A program made the translations under genes and the position numbers. Of a stretch of DNA of 64,000 bases, positions 33,456 through 42,164 are shown in pieces (position 1 is the stretch's first letter; every line of letters starts with the position of its first letter). A model generated the notes under the pieces. The model worked only from the letters and a program-made list of their open reading frames with translations. It had not been told where the DNA came from and searched no databases. This stretch comes from Mesorhizobium sp. AR10 (GTDB taxonomy: Bacteria > Pseudomonadota > Alphaproteobacteria > Rhizobiales > Rhizobiaceae), in assembly GCF_024746795.1 (NCBI RefSeq), contig NZ_CP080524.1:5248001-5312000 (forward strand), written 5' to 3'.

Positions 33456-34967
33456 ATGCTGCTCAAGCTGAAACTGATCTCGCTTACCCTGCTGATGCTT
33501 GCCACTTTTGCGCAGCCTGGCCTCGCTGAAACGGCGGAGCGCCCGGCGCCTGCAGGCGGCGTGCTGTCGCTGCTGCCGCCGCCGCAGACCACCAGCCATT
33601 CGATCACCGTCGCCGGGCGCAAGCTGGACTATCAGGCAAAGGCCGGCACGCTGTCGCTGCTTTCCGGCAAGGGCGAGGTCACGGCGGAGATCTTCTATGT
33701 CGCCTACACGCTGCAGCCGCTGGGCGACGCCGCGAAGGGGCCGCAGCGCCCCATCACCTTCGTGTTCAACGGCGGTCCGGGCGCAGCGTCCGCCTACCTG
33801 CATCTCGGCGCGGTCGGCCCGCGCGTAATCGCCACCGCGGCCAACGGGGAGTTCCTGCCTTCGCCGCAAAAACTCATCGACAATCCGGACAGTTGGCTCG
33901 ACATGACCGACCTCGTCTTCATCGATCCGGTCGGCACCGGTTACAGTCGCGAGGCAGAGGGCGAGAATACGAGCAGCTTCTGGGGCGTCAACCAGGATGC
34001 CAGTTCGATGGGCGCTTTCATCCGGCTCTTTATTGCACAGAACGGCCGCACCGGATCGCCGCTCTTCCTCGCCGGTGAGAGCTATGGCGGGTTTCGGGCG
34101 GCACTGCTGGCCAGGACGCTGCAAGAGGATGTCGGCATCAGTCCGAACGGCATCGTGCTGATCTCGCCAGCGCTGGAGTTCATGCTTGTCCAGCCGGACG
34201 AATTCGAGCCGCTGCATTGGGCGCTCGAACTCCCCTCCATGGCGGCGGTGCGTCTGCGCGCCGAAGGCGTCAGCGGCGATGCGCTGCGGGAGAAGCTCGC
34301 CGAGGTCGAACATTATGCGCTGGGCGACTACCTCACGGCGCTCGTCAGCGGGCTGGAGCAGGGCGGGCGGCTGGCGAGCCGGCGCGTGGCGGAGATTACC
34401 GGACTGCCGCTCGAACTCGTCCAGCGGAATTTCGCCCGCATCCCGACCGGCCTGTTCGCAAGGGAGTTTGCCCGCGCCAGCGGCAAGGTGCTCAGCCCCT
34501 ATGACGGCACGATCGCGACGGCCGACATCGCGCCCGAGAGCGCTCGCATCGCCGGCCCGGATCCGGTGCTCGACCGCAGCGTGCCGGTGCTGACCTCGGC
34601 TTTCGTCGGTTATGCCCGCGACGAACTGAATTTCCACACCGATGTCAGCTATCGGCTGCTCAACGGGGAGATCAGCCACAATTGGGACTACGGCACCTCG
34701 CGGCAAGGCTATGCCGGCGTGATGGACGATTTGCAGCGAGCACGTTCGCTGAACCCTGCGCTCGGCGTCGTGATCGTCAACGGCTACACCGACCTCGTCA
34801 CGCCCTATCTGGCCTCGCGCTACCTTGTGAACCAAGTCCCGTCGCTCGCCAATGCCAGACCCATCCGTCTCGATGTAATCGAGGGTGGCCACATGATGTA
34901 TTTCAGATCCGACGGCCGTCGCGCTCTGAAGGAGGCCGCTTCGGAACTCTACCAGGCGACGCAGTGA
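33456..34967 (+). CDS. Exported S10-type serine carboxypeptidase-like protein
   Basis: ATG 33456 follows GGAGG and gives 503 residues with a signal peptide (MLLKLKLISLTLLMLATFA). Family S10 marks are FVFNGGPGAASAYLHLG (oxyanion region), DPVGTGYSRE, the nucleophile Ser209 in LAGESYGGFRAALLA, an aspartate region NGYTDLVTP and the C-terminal histidine in EGGHMMYFR. All three triad elements are present. It is probably periplasmic; the peptide substrate is unknown. Confidence 0.88.
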   Translation: MLLKLKLISLTLLMLATFAQPGLAETAERPAPAGGVLSLLPPPQTTSHSITVAGRKLDYQAKAGTLSLLSGKGEVTAEIFYVAYTLQPLGDAAKGPQRPITFVFNGGPGAASAYLHLGAVGPRVIATAANGEFLPSPQKLIDNPDSWLDMTDLVFIDPVGTGYSREAEGENTSSFWGVNQDASSMGAFIRLFIAQNGRTGSPLFLAGESYGGFRAALLARTLQEDVGISPNGIVLISPALEFMLVQPDEFEPLHWALELPSMAAVRLRAEGVSGDALREKLAEVEHYALGDYLTALVSGLEQGGRLASRRVAEITGLPLELVQRNFARIPTGLFAREFARASGKVLSPYDGTIATADIAPESARIAGPDPVLDRSVPVLTSAFVGYARDELNFHTDVSYRLLNGEISHNWDYGTSRQGYAGVMDDLQRARSLNPALGVVIVNGYTDLVTPYLASRYLVNQVPSLANARPIRLDVIEGGHMMYFRSDGRRALKEAASELYQATQ

Positions 34968-35091
34968 GCATCGCGACGCGCGGCTCGCCAAGGAATCCCT
35001 GCCCCAACGCAAGCCGGCCGCTGGCGTAGCGCCGCGCAAGGTTTCGCCCGTGTAGCCTGATCACGCGGTGCCTGGTGTTTCGGGCCGCAAC

Positions 35092-36009
35092 ATGTCTCTC
35101 GCATCTTCAGGCCGACGCCGCATGGCCGATATCGCCATTCTCGAAACCCGCGAAAGGGTGCTTGCCGGCATCCTGTTCACCGGTGCGGCCTATTTCCTGT
35201 TCTCGACGCAGGATGCCTCGATCAAGCTTCTGGTCGTCGGCATGAGCGTCTGGCAGATCATGTTCTTCCGCAGCATCACTATCCTGGTCGCTTGCACGGC
35301 GATCGGCGGACGCCGCTTGCTTGCTGACACGGCTCGTTCGCCGATCGTGCGGCCGATGTTCGTGCGCAGCGCCTTCACGCTGGCGGCGTGGCTCTGCTAC
35401 TACAACGCCGCGCGCAGCCTGCAGCTTGCCGAACTCACCACCGTCTATTACGCCGCGCCGATCATCGTCACCGTGCTTTCGGTGATCATGCTCGGCGAAA
35501 AAGTGCCGATGCTGCGCTGGCTGGCGGTGCTCATCGGTTTTGCCGGCGTCTTCGTCGCTTGCGACCCGACCCATCTCGGCCTCTCTGTGCCGGTGCTGCT
35601 GGTGCTGGCCGCCGCTCTTTTGTGGGGCATCGCCGTCGTGCTGTTGCGCAAGACCGCGATGCAGGAACGCACGATGATCCAGCTCATCCTCAACAACTTC
35701 TACTTCCTGGTGTTTTCGGCGGTGCCGGCGCTGTTTTTGTGGCAGGCGCCCAACCAAGAGCAGTTGCTGCTTTTGCTCAGCGTCGGCGCGCTCGGCGGCG
35801 TCGCGCAGTATATGCTGTTCGAAGGCATGAAGCGGGCGCCGGTGTCGATCGTGGCGCCCTTCGAATACACCTCGCTGGTGTGGGCTTTTGCGCTCGGCTT
35901 CCTGATCTGGGGCGACGTGCCGCGCCGCGAAGTGTTCCTTGGTGCGGCGCTGATCGTTGCTGCCGGCCTGCTGATCATCGGCAGCGAGCATTTCCGCAAG
36001 CGGCTGTAG
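35092..36009 (+). CDS. EamA/DMT superfamily transporter
   Basis: About 305 residues with ten hydrophobic helices in two EamA repeats. The first ends around AELTTVYYAAPIIVTVLSVIMLGEKVP; the second has the same pattern around APFEYTSLVWAFALGFLIWGD. The start could be ATG 35092 or 35122; neither has a clear ribosome-binding site. Such permeases export small metabolites. It is followed by a second, different EamA protein, but the two are not close duplicates. Confidence 0.85.
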   Translation: MSLASSGRRRMADIAILETRERVLAGILFTGAAYFLFSTQDASIKLLVVGMSVWQIMFFRSITILVACTAIGGRRLLADTARSPIVRPMFVRSAFTLAAWLCYYNAARSLQLAELTTVYYAAPIIVTVLSVIMLGEKVPMLRWLAVLIGFAGVFVACDPTHLGLSVPVLLVLAAALLWGIAVVLLRKTAMQERTMIQLILNNFYFLVFSAVPALFLWQAPNQEQLLLLLSVGALGGVAQYMLFEGMKRAPVSIVAPFEYTSLVWAFALGFLIWGDVPRREVFLGAALIVAAGLLIIGSEHFRKRL

Positions 36010-36061
36010 GATGCGACTGCTGACGGGATGGTGTCAGGACAGGGCAGCGTAGTCTGGTGAC

Positions 36062-36967
36062 ATGACAGAAACCGCAGATATGCCAGGCACCACAGACCTC
36101 GCCGCCGAGCGCACCCTTGGCATCATCCTGGTGTCGTCGTCGGCGGCTGTCTTCGGCCTCACCGGCGTCTTGACCAAGTCGATCCATGCCGACCCGCTGA
36201 CCATCACCTGCTGGCGCGGCTTTGTCGGCGCGATCCTGATCAGCCTCTATGTGCTGTGGCGCCGCCGCCGCTCCGGCGGACGCGAAAGCATGCGGCTCGG
36301 CTGGCGCGGCTGGCTGCTCGCGGTGGAAGGGGCGCTGGCCAGCATCGCCTTCATCTCGGCGTTCAAATTCACCTTCGTCGCCAATGTCGCGATCATCTAT
36401 GCCACCGCGCCCTTCGTCACTGCGCTGCTCGCCTTCTTGCTGGTCGGCGAACGGTTCCGCATGCAGACGCTTGCCGCCGCCGCGGTGTCGCTGTGCGGCG
36501 TGGCAATCATGGTGTGGTCCGGCTTCGGCACCGGCCATCTGTTCGGCGACGGGCTGGCGCTGCTGATGACGATCGGCAGCGCGCTCTACATGATCATGGT
36601 GCGCGCTTTCCGCGACACGCCGGTGGTTTGGGCGGGTGCTGTGTCGGCGTTCCTGCTGTTCGTATTCGGCTGGTTGGTCACCGACCCGCTGGCGGTCTCA
36701 GCCCGGGATGCCGTGCTTCTGGCCACCTTCGGCGCATCCTTCGCGCTGGCCTCTATCCTGTGGACGGAGGGCGCGCGGCTCATCCCTGCCGCCGAATCCG
36801 GCCTGCTCGGCTCCGCCGAAGTGCCGTTCGCCATCCTGTTCGCCTTCCTGTTCCTGGGCGAGATTGCGCCAGCCGCCAGCATGATCGGCGGTGCCATCGT
36901 GCTGTGCGCGGTGTTCGCCCATGCCGGACGCGACTGGCTGGTGGCCAGGCGGGGCGCGGCGCTCTGA
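36062..36967 (+). CDS. EamA/DMT superfamily transporter
   Basis: The 301-residue protein has ten membrane helices and two EamA repeats; the first includes FVANVAIIYATAPFVTALLAFLLVGERF and the second LLGSAEVPFAILFAFLFLGE. It starts 52 bp after the previous transporter on the same strand, so the two may form a heteromeric or simply co-expressed pair. The substrate is unknown. A structured region with a terminator follows. Confidence 0.87.
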   Translation: MTETADMPGTTDLAAERTLGIILVSSSAAVFGLTGVLTKSIHADPLTITCWRGFVGAILISLYVLWRRRRSGGRESMRLGWRGWLLAVEGALASIAFISAFKFTFVANVAIIYATAPFVTALLAFLLVGERFRMQTLAAAAVSLCGVAIMVWSGFGTGHLFGDGLALLMTIGSALYMIMVRAFRDTPVVWAGAVSAFLLFVFGWLVTDPLAVSARDAVLLATFGASFALASILWTEGARLIPAAESGLLGSAEVPFAILFAFLFLGEIAPAASMIGGAIVLCAVFAHAGRDWLVARRGAAL

Positions 36968-37040
36968 TCCCAGGAAAATCTGTCCGTGAAAAAAATTTTC
37001 GAAGTCACGGAACCATTATCGGACTCAGGCATTCATGCTG

Positions 37041-37118
37041 TGACGGGCCACCCCCAAGTCCCCCAAACCCCTCGGCCCGTCCTACTTTGAAGCCGACCGC
37101 AAGGTCGGCTTTTTCTTT
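37041..37118 (+). ncRNA. Candidate small RNA with C-rich loop and intrinsic terminator
   Basis: An 8-bp perfect stem (GACGGGCC at 37042-37049 with GGCCCGTC at 37074-37081) displays a 24-nt loop made almost only of C and A (runs CCCCC, CCCCC, CCCC). A short linker leads to an intrinsic terminator at 37090-37118. This is the classic shape of a trans-acting bacterial small RNA whose C-rich loop can pair with G-rich ribosome-binding sites. A separate promoter is uncertain: CATTAT at 37014-37019 is a weak -10. It could also be the 3' end of the transporter mRNA. Confidence 0.45.
37090..37118 (+). terminator. Rho-independent terminator downstream of the DMT genes
   Basis: AAGCCGACC and GGTCGGCTT form a perfect 9-bp stem around a GCAA tetraloop, followed by TTTTCTTT. 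It ends either the transporter transcript or the candidate small RNA, or both. Confidence 0.9.
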
Positions 37119-37124
37119 GTGGGT

Positions 37125-37988
37125 TCAGGCAGGCGCTACGGACAAAGCAAGATTGCCGCTGAACAGCGCGGCAAGATCCTGCGCCGGCCGGTCCGCGCCA
37201 TCGCGCAGCCGGATGGCAAATTCGGCAACCGGAACCGGCGGCAGGCCAAAATCGCGCGGCGCTTCAACAATGCCGGAATGTGCGAAGCGCGCCGTCCGCA
37301 ACGTCAGCGCAATACCGGCATTCACCGCCGTGCGCAGCCCGGCCAGACTGGCGCTGCCGGCGGCGATACGGTAGCGGCGGCCGGAAGCATCGAGTGCTGC
37401 GATCGCCGCGTCGCGAAAGCCGCAATGCGGATCGAGCAACGCCAGCGGAACCTCGTCCTGGCGCGAAACCAACCCCTTTTGCGAACAGAGCCACACCATC
37501 GGCTCCCTGAGCACACCGACCTCGTCCGGCGTGGCGGCTTGGCGCATCGCAATCACAAGATCGAGCGAGCCGGCCTGTAGCGCCGCTGCCAGTTCGGCGG
37601 AGCGGCCGACGCGCAGTTCGATCCTGACGCGCGGATGGCTGACGGCAAAGGCCCGCAGCAGATCCGGCAGGCCGCTGTCGGCGAAGTCCTGCGTCGTGCC
37701 GATGGCGACGCGACCGTCGGCACGCGCGCCCTTCAGCGCCAGCCACGCCTCGCTGTGCACCGAAAGGATGCGTCTGGCGTGGCCGATCAGATCCTCGCCA
37801 ACCGGCGTCAGGCCGCGCCCGCGTCCCTGCGGCAACAGAAGCGGCTCGCCGACGATCTCCTCCAACCGTTGCATCTGTGCCGTCACCGCTGACGGAGAAC
37901 GGCCGACAGTCGACGCCGCTTGCGCCAGCGAGCCGCCGTCGACGAAGGCGAGGAAGGTTTTGAGAAGGTCTGGATCGAGCATTTGCAT
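37125..37988 (-). CDS. LysR family transcriptional regulator
   Basis: The 287-residue protein has an N-terminal winged helix-turn-helix (LLKTFLAFVDGGSLAQAAST, then GRSPSAVTAQMQRLEEIVG) and a substrate-binding-type effector domain from about residue 90. It is divergent from the tautomerase gene, and a palindromic LysR-type box lies between them, so it probably controls that gene and itself. The effector cannot be named. Confidence 0.9.
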   Translation of the reverse strand: MQMLDPDLLKTFLAFVDGGSLAQAASTVGRSPSAVTAQMQRLEEIVGEPLLLPQGRGRGLTPVGEDLIGHARRILSVHSEAWLALKGARADGRVAIGTTQDFADSGLPDLLRAFAVSHPRVRIELRVGRSAELAAALQAGSLDLVIAMRQAATPDEVGVLREPMVWLCSQKGLVSRQDEVPLALLDPHCGFRDAAIAALDASGRRYRIAAGSASLAGLRTAVNAGIALTLRTARFAHSGIVEAPRDFGLPPVPVAEFAIRLRDGADRPAQDLAALFSGNLALSVAPA

Positions 37989-37990
37989 AG

Positions 37991-38005
37991 TTCGATATTA
38001 TCGAA
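37991..38005. promoter_or_regulatory. LysR-type binding box between lysR and tautomerase genes
   Basis: TTCGATATTATCGAA has 6-bp inverted arms around ATT and fits the T-N11-A rule for LysR-type regulators. A second TTCGAT half-site lies at about 38033-38038. The position next to the LysR start and upstream of the divergent gene is the usual one. Confidence 0.65.
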
Positions 38006-38101
38006 GTGTAAGTTAAAAACAATTCGATTTTTTTGATTGATAGACTGTGAGATTATCTCCCCAACGGCGAACAGAACGCCGCAAACTCAGGAGACAAGAA
38101 A

Positions 38102-38509
38102 ATGCCGATCATCAATGTCAGCGTCACCGGCAAGCCCGATGCCACATTGTCCGCCTCCATCGCCAGGGAAGTGACCGAACTGACCGCGACGCATCTGCGC
38201 AAGGATCCGACCATCACCGCGGTCGCCATCAGCTATTTCGACCCGCAGCACTGGTTTGCCGGCGGCAAGTCGCTGGCCGAGCACGGCACCAACACGTTCT
38301 GGCTCGACATCAAGGTGGTCGACGGCACCAACACCAAGCTCGAACTGGAAGCCTATCTCCAGGCGATCTTCTCCGCTTTCGGCCGGCTGCTGGGCAAGGT
38401 GCATGAGGAAAGCTACGCCTTCGTGCATGAAGTGCCGGCCGCCGCCTACGGCTATGGCGGCAAGACGCAGGAGTTTCGTTTCATCAGCGGGAGATTGAAG
38501 GCGGCTTGA
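38102..38509 (+). CDS. Tautomerase family protein
   Basis: The 135-residue protein begins MPIINVSVTGKPDATLSASI. Pro2 would become the catalytic N-terminal proline after removal of methionine, as in 4-oxalocrotonate tautomerase relatives. It is about twice the length of the 62-residue subunits, so it may be a fused or extended member. The start follows AGGAGACAAGAAA. Divergent LysR control is likely. The natural substrate is unknown. Confidence 0.85.
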   Translation: MPIINVSVTGKPDATLSASIAREVTELTATHLRKDPTITAVAISYFDPQHWFAGGKSLAEHGTNTFWLDIKVVDGTNTKLELEAYLQAIFSAFGRLLGKVHEESYAFVHEVPAAAYGYGGKTQEFRFISGRLKAA

Positions 38510-38519
38510 GAGACAGTGC

Positions 38520-38570
38520 CGCCCCTCATCCGCCCTTCGGGCACCTTCTCCCGTGAACGGGGAGAAGGAG
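38520..38570. repeat. Dispersed rhizobial repeat
   Basis: Sequence of the type CCCTCATCCGCCCTTCGGGC with CTTCTCCCGTGAACGGGGAG forms two small hairpins. It matches my memory of an abundant short repeat in rhizobial intergenic DNA. It lies in the gap before the Aas-like gene and differs from the main palindromic family of the window. Confidence 0.6.
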
Positions 38571-38666
38571 AAAGCTCCACATTGACCTTGCCCGCACTTC
38601 CGCTAGGCTCTGCCCCGAAGCGGCCGCCAAAGAGCCGCGGCGTGGAGGACGTTGGGAGAGAGCGGC

Positions 38667-40889
38667 ATGGTCCTGACACTGGCGCTGCTTGCGGGTCTCG
38701 TCGTGGCCTGGCTGCTGATCGGCGTGGTGGAAAAATTCCGCCTCGGCCTGCGCTTTACCCAGGCGCTGCTCTACGTGCCGTTCAAGCTCGCCTACCGGAT
38801 CACCGACGACCGCATGAAGATCGCGCGTGCTGCACCGGCGCCGGTCATCTACGTCATCTCGCACCAGTCGCGCATCGAGCCGGCGCTGATGCTGTCGCTG
38901 CTGCCGGAAGATACGCTGCACATACTCGACGATGTCTCGGCGCGGTCGCCCTGGCTGGAACCCTGGCGCGAGCTTGGCCGCACCATCGCCTTCAACGCCG
39001 AACATGTCTTCGTCAGCCGCCGGCTGGTAAGGGTGCTGAAGGGCAAGGGCCGGCTGGCCGTCTACCTGCCTGATGCCGTCGAGCCTGACCTCAAGACATT
39101 TCGCCTGTTTCGCGCCGTCACCCGCATCGCCATGCAGGCCGATGCCAGCATCGTGCCGATCTTCGTCGGCGGTGCGCGGAGTTTGCCGGTATCGCTGACG
39201 CCGGCGGACAAGGCGCCGCGCCACCGGTTTCCGCAACTGTCGATCAGCGTGCTGGAGCCGATGACCATCGCCGAACTGGCGGCGCGAAACCCAGACCAGG
39301 CCTCGAACGCCAATGCGCTGTTCGACCGTGTCGCCGAGGCTCGGCTTTTCAGCACTGACCTTGATCGCGGCCTGTTCCTGGCCATGCGCGACGCCGCCGA
39401 CCGGGTCGGCGCCTCGCATCCGATCATCGAGGACGTCATCTCAGGCGCGCTGAGCTACCGCAAGATGTTCATCGGCGCGCGGGTGCTGGGCCGCCGCTTC
39501 GAGGCGGTGACGGCGCCGGGCGAAGCGGTCGGGCTGCTTTTGCCCAACGCCAACGGCGTGGTGCTGTCGTTTGTCGGCCTGCTGTCGGCCGGCCGGGTGG
39601 CGGCGATGATCAACTACACCGCCGGTCCGGCCAGCGTCACCGCCGCCGTGCGCACGGCGGTGATACGCACCGTTGTGTCGTCCCGCGCCTTCATCGAGAA
39701 GGCCGACCTCGTCGACATCGTCGCGGCGGTCGAGAAGGGCGGCGCCAGGCTGCTGTGGCTGGAGGATGTGCGGGAAAGCGTCACCGCGCTGGATAAGCTC
39801 GCGGCGGCCTTGCGGTGGCGCTGGCCGCTGCAGCCGCAAAACGGCGCCAAACCAGCGGTGATCCTGTTCACCTCGGGCTCGGAAGGCACGCCCAAGGCGG
39901 TGGTGCTGTCGCACAAGAACCTTCTCGCCAACGCCATGCAGGCCGAAGCGCGCATCACCATCGCGCCCTCCGATATCCTGCTCAACGTGCTGCCGGTGTT
40001 CCACTCGTTCGGGCTGACGGGCGGCACCATCCTGCCACTGGTGACTGGTGTAAGACTGTTCCTCTACCCCTCGCCGCTGCACTACAAGATCATCCCTGAG
40101 ATCGCCCGCAAGGTGCGGCCGACCATCATGTTCGGCACCGACACGTTCCTCGCCAACTATGCGCGCACCGCCAAGGACGGCGATTTCTCCAGCCTGCGCT
40201 TCGTCGTCGCCGGCGCCGAAGCGGTGAAGCCCGAGACGCGCCGCGTCTATCGCGAGCGCTTCGAGGCCGAGATCATCGAAGGGTTCGGGCTGACCGAGGC
40301 CGCACCCGTGGTCGCCGTCAACACCGCCATCCATGGCCGCGACGGCACGGTGGGGCGGCTTTTGCCGGCGATGCGCATGAAGCTCGAACCGGTCGAGGGC
40401 ATCAGCGACGCCGGCCGGTTGTGGCTCGACGGGCCGAACCTGATGATGGGCTACATGACATCAGACCGGCCGGGCGAATTGCAGCCGCTCGACGGCTGGC
40501 ACGATACCGGCGACATCGTCTCGGTCGACCGCGAAGGCTTCATCACCATTCGCGGCCGCGCCAAGCGCTTCGCCAAGATCGCCGGCGAAATGGTGTCGCT
40601 GGGCGCAGTCGAGATGCTGGTGCAGTCGCTGTGGCCGGAAGAGCGCCACGCGGCGGTGGCAGTGCCGGACAAGCGGCGCGGCGAGCGCATCGTGCTGGTC
40701 ACCACCGCCGACGACGCCAATCCCGATGAATTGCGCAAGTTCGGCAAGCAGGCAGGTGCGGCCGAACTGATGGTGCCCAACGACATCGTCAAGGTTGAGG
40801 AAATCCCGGTGCTTGGCTCGGGCAAGACCGACTACGTCTCGACCCGCAGGCTGGCGATCGACCGGCTGGGGCTGAGCGCTGCGGCGTAA
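38667..40889 (+). CDS. Fused acyltransferase / acyl-ACP synthetase (Aas-like)
   Basis: From ATG 38667, after GGGAGAGAG, the protein has 740 residues. An N-terminal hydrophobic helix is followed by a PlsC-type acyltransferase domain with His66 in SHQSRIEPAL (HX4E instead of the usual HX4D). From about residue 220 there is an AMP-binding domain with FTSGSEGTPKAVVLSH (401-416), EGFGLTEAAPVVA and GWHDTGDIV. The architecture is that of E. coli Aas, which re-acylates lysophospholipids using acyl-ACP it makes. The Asp-to-Glu change leaves acyltransferase activity to be confirmed. Confidence 0.85.
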   Translation: MVLTLALLAGLVVAWLLIGVVEKFRLGLRFTQALLYVPFKLAYRITDDRMKIARAAPAPVIYVISHQSRIEPALMLSLLPEDTLHILDDVSARSPWLEPWRELGRTIAFNAEHVFVSRRLVRVLKGKGRLAVYLPDAVEPDLKTFRLFRAVTRIAMQADASIVPIFVGGARSLPVSLTPADKAPRHRFPQLSISVLEPMTIAELAARNPDQASNANALFDRVAEARLFSTDLDRGLFLAMRDAADRVGASHPIIEDVISGALSYRKMFIGARVLGRRFEAVTAPGEAVGLLLPNANGVVLSFVGLLSAGRVAAMINYTAGPASVTAAVRTAVIRTVVSSRAFIEKADLVDIVAAVEKGGARLLWLEDVRESVTALDKLAAALRWRWPLQPQNGAKPAVILFTSGSEGTPKAVVLSHKNLLANAMQAEARITIAPSDILLNVLPVFHSFGLTGGTILPLVTGVRLFLYPSPLHYKIIPEIARKVRPTIMFGTDTFLANYARTAKDGDFSSLRFVVAGAEAVKPETRRVYRERFEAEIIEGFGLTEAAPVVAVNTAIHGRDGTVGRLLPAMRMKLEPVEGISDAGRLWLDGPNLMMGYMTSDRPGELQPLDGWHDTGDIVSVDREGFITIRGRAKRFAKIAGEMVSLGAVEMLVQSLWPEERHAAVAVPDKRRGERIVLVTTADDANPDELRKFGKQAGAAELMVPNDIVKVEEIPVLGSGKTDYVSTRRLAIDRLGLSAAA

Positions 40890-40907
40890 GAGTTTTGCAG
40901 ACCTCGT

Positions 40908-41144
40908 CTAGACGACCACCGCCGACAGCAACAGGATAAGGCCGAGCCCCATCATCAGCAAGCCCGGCCAGTTCTGCGACAGGCCGAAGAAACCGAGCCC
41001 GCGCCGCCGCGGCTCAAGTGTCGGGCGATCCGGCGTCGCGGGAGAGGGCCTGGGGTCGCTGAGCCGCCCGCGCCCGAGGACTGCGCCCGCTATGTAAACA
41101 ACGCCAGCGACAGTGAGCAACGCACCGATGAGGATGACAGCCAT
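40908..41144 (-). CDS. Small two-helix membrane protein
   Basis: From ATG 41144, behind GAGGAGAA, the protein has 78 residues. One hydrophobic helix lies at each end (MAVILIGALLTVAGVVYIAG and the C-terminal LLMMGLGLILLLSAVVV), joined by a basic, proline-rich loop. No family is recognised. It is convergent with the Aas-like gene and lies downstream of pssA on the same strand, 201 bp away. Confidence 0.65.
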   Translation of the reverse strand: MAVILIGALLTVAGVVYIAGAVLGRGRLSDPRPSPATPDRPTLEPRRRGLGFFGLSQNWPGLLMMGLGLILLLSAVVV

Positions 41145-41345
41145 TTCTCCTCGCTCTTCTTCAGGTCCTGCCCCTGATGAAAGCTTGCGCGATCTTCGGT
41201 GAAGCGTTTCCGTGAGAGATGCCTGCCAGCATCGCGCGACGGCTGCTCCTGGTCGCCCGTTGAGACACAACGGTCAAGATGCCCGGCAGGTTCCGACAGG
41301 GCCGCGTGTCATGCACCAGGCGTGGAAAGCCGCGTCAGGTAAGCG

Positions 41346-42161
41346 TCAGCCGATATCCGAGGGCGGCACTTTCTCGCCTTCGCGCTTGGCGCGGTTCGTG
41401 TAGGCGCGCACGCTGAACGGCAGGAAGAGCAGGTAGCCGGCGACCGACGCGGTCAGCGTGTACCAGGGATAGGTCATCAGCAGCAGGACGTAGAGCACGA
41501 CGGCAAGGATGATCGGCAGCACCTTGTCGCCCGGCACTTTCAGGCTCTTGCCGGAATAGACCGGCAGACGGCTGACCAGCAGGAAGGCGACCAGAATGGT
41601 GAAGCCGGTGGCGACGAAGGCGGCGGGACGGCTGGGCTCAATGCCGACCCGCAGGAACGACAGATAAAGCGGCAGCATGACCAGCACGGCACCCGCCGGC
41701 GCCGGCACGCCGACGAAATATTCGCTCTGCCAGATCGGACGGTCGTTGTCCTCGTCCAGCACGTTGAAGCGGGCAAGCCTCAGCCCGCAGGCTATGGCAA
41801 ACAGAAGGACCGCGATCCAGCCCGGCGAGCCGGCGCGGTCGAGCAAGAAGGCGTACAGCACCAAAGCGGGCGCGACGCCGAAATTGACGATGTCGGCCAG
41901 CGAATCCATCTGCGCGCCAAATTTGGAAGTCGCCTTCAGCATCCGCGCCAGGCGCCCGTCAATACCATCGAGGAAGGCGGCCAGCAGCACCATCACCACC
42001 GCCGGCTCGAAGCGGCCTTCGAAGCCGAAGCGGATGCCGGACAGCCCAGCACAGATGGCGAGCACGGTGACGAGGTTGGGCAGCACCATGCGCATCGGGA
42101 TTTCGCGGATGCGCGGGCCGCCGCTGCCATGCGCCTCGAATTTCTTGAATGGCGCGCCCAT
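41346..42161 (-). CDS. pssA: CDP-diacylglycerol-serine O-phosphatidyltransferase
   Basis: The 271-residue integral membrane protein has the CDP-alcohol phosphotransferase motif DGIDGRLARMLKATSKFGAQ, continuing to the final aspartates in MDSLAD. About eight hydrophobic helices are visible. It makes phosphatidylserine from CDP-diacylglycerol and serine. Its ATG lies 3 bp after the psd stop, and the two genes encode successive steps to phosphatidylethanolamine, the usual rhizobial arrangement. Confidence 0.95.
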   Translation of the reverse strand: MGAPFKKFEAHGSGGPRIREIPMRMVLPNLVTVLAICAGLSGIRFGFEGRFEPAVVMVLLAAFLDGIDGRLARMLKATSKFGAQMDSLADIVNFGVAPALVLYAFLLDRAGSPGWIAVLLFAIACGLRLARFNVLDEDNDRPIWQSEYFVGVPAPAGAVLVMLPLYLSFLRVGIEPSRPAAFVATGFTILVAFLLVSRLPVYSGKSLKVPGDKVLPIILAVVLYVLLLMTYPWYTLTASVAGYLLFLPFSVRAYTNRAKREGEKVPPSDIG

Positions 42162-42164
42162 CGC

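Noticed and set aside
33393..35039. Open frame of about 550 codons opposite the S10-like peptidase
   Set aside because: Compositional shadow rich in Arg, Asp and His; the plus strand has signal peptide and intact catalytic triad.
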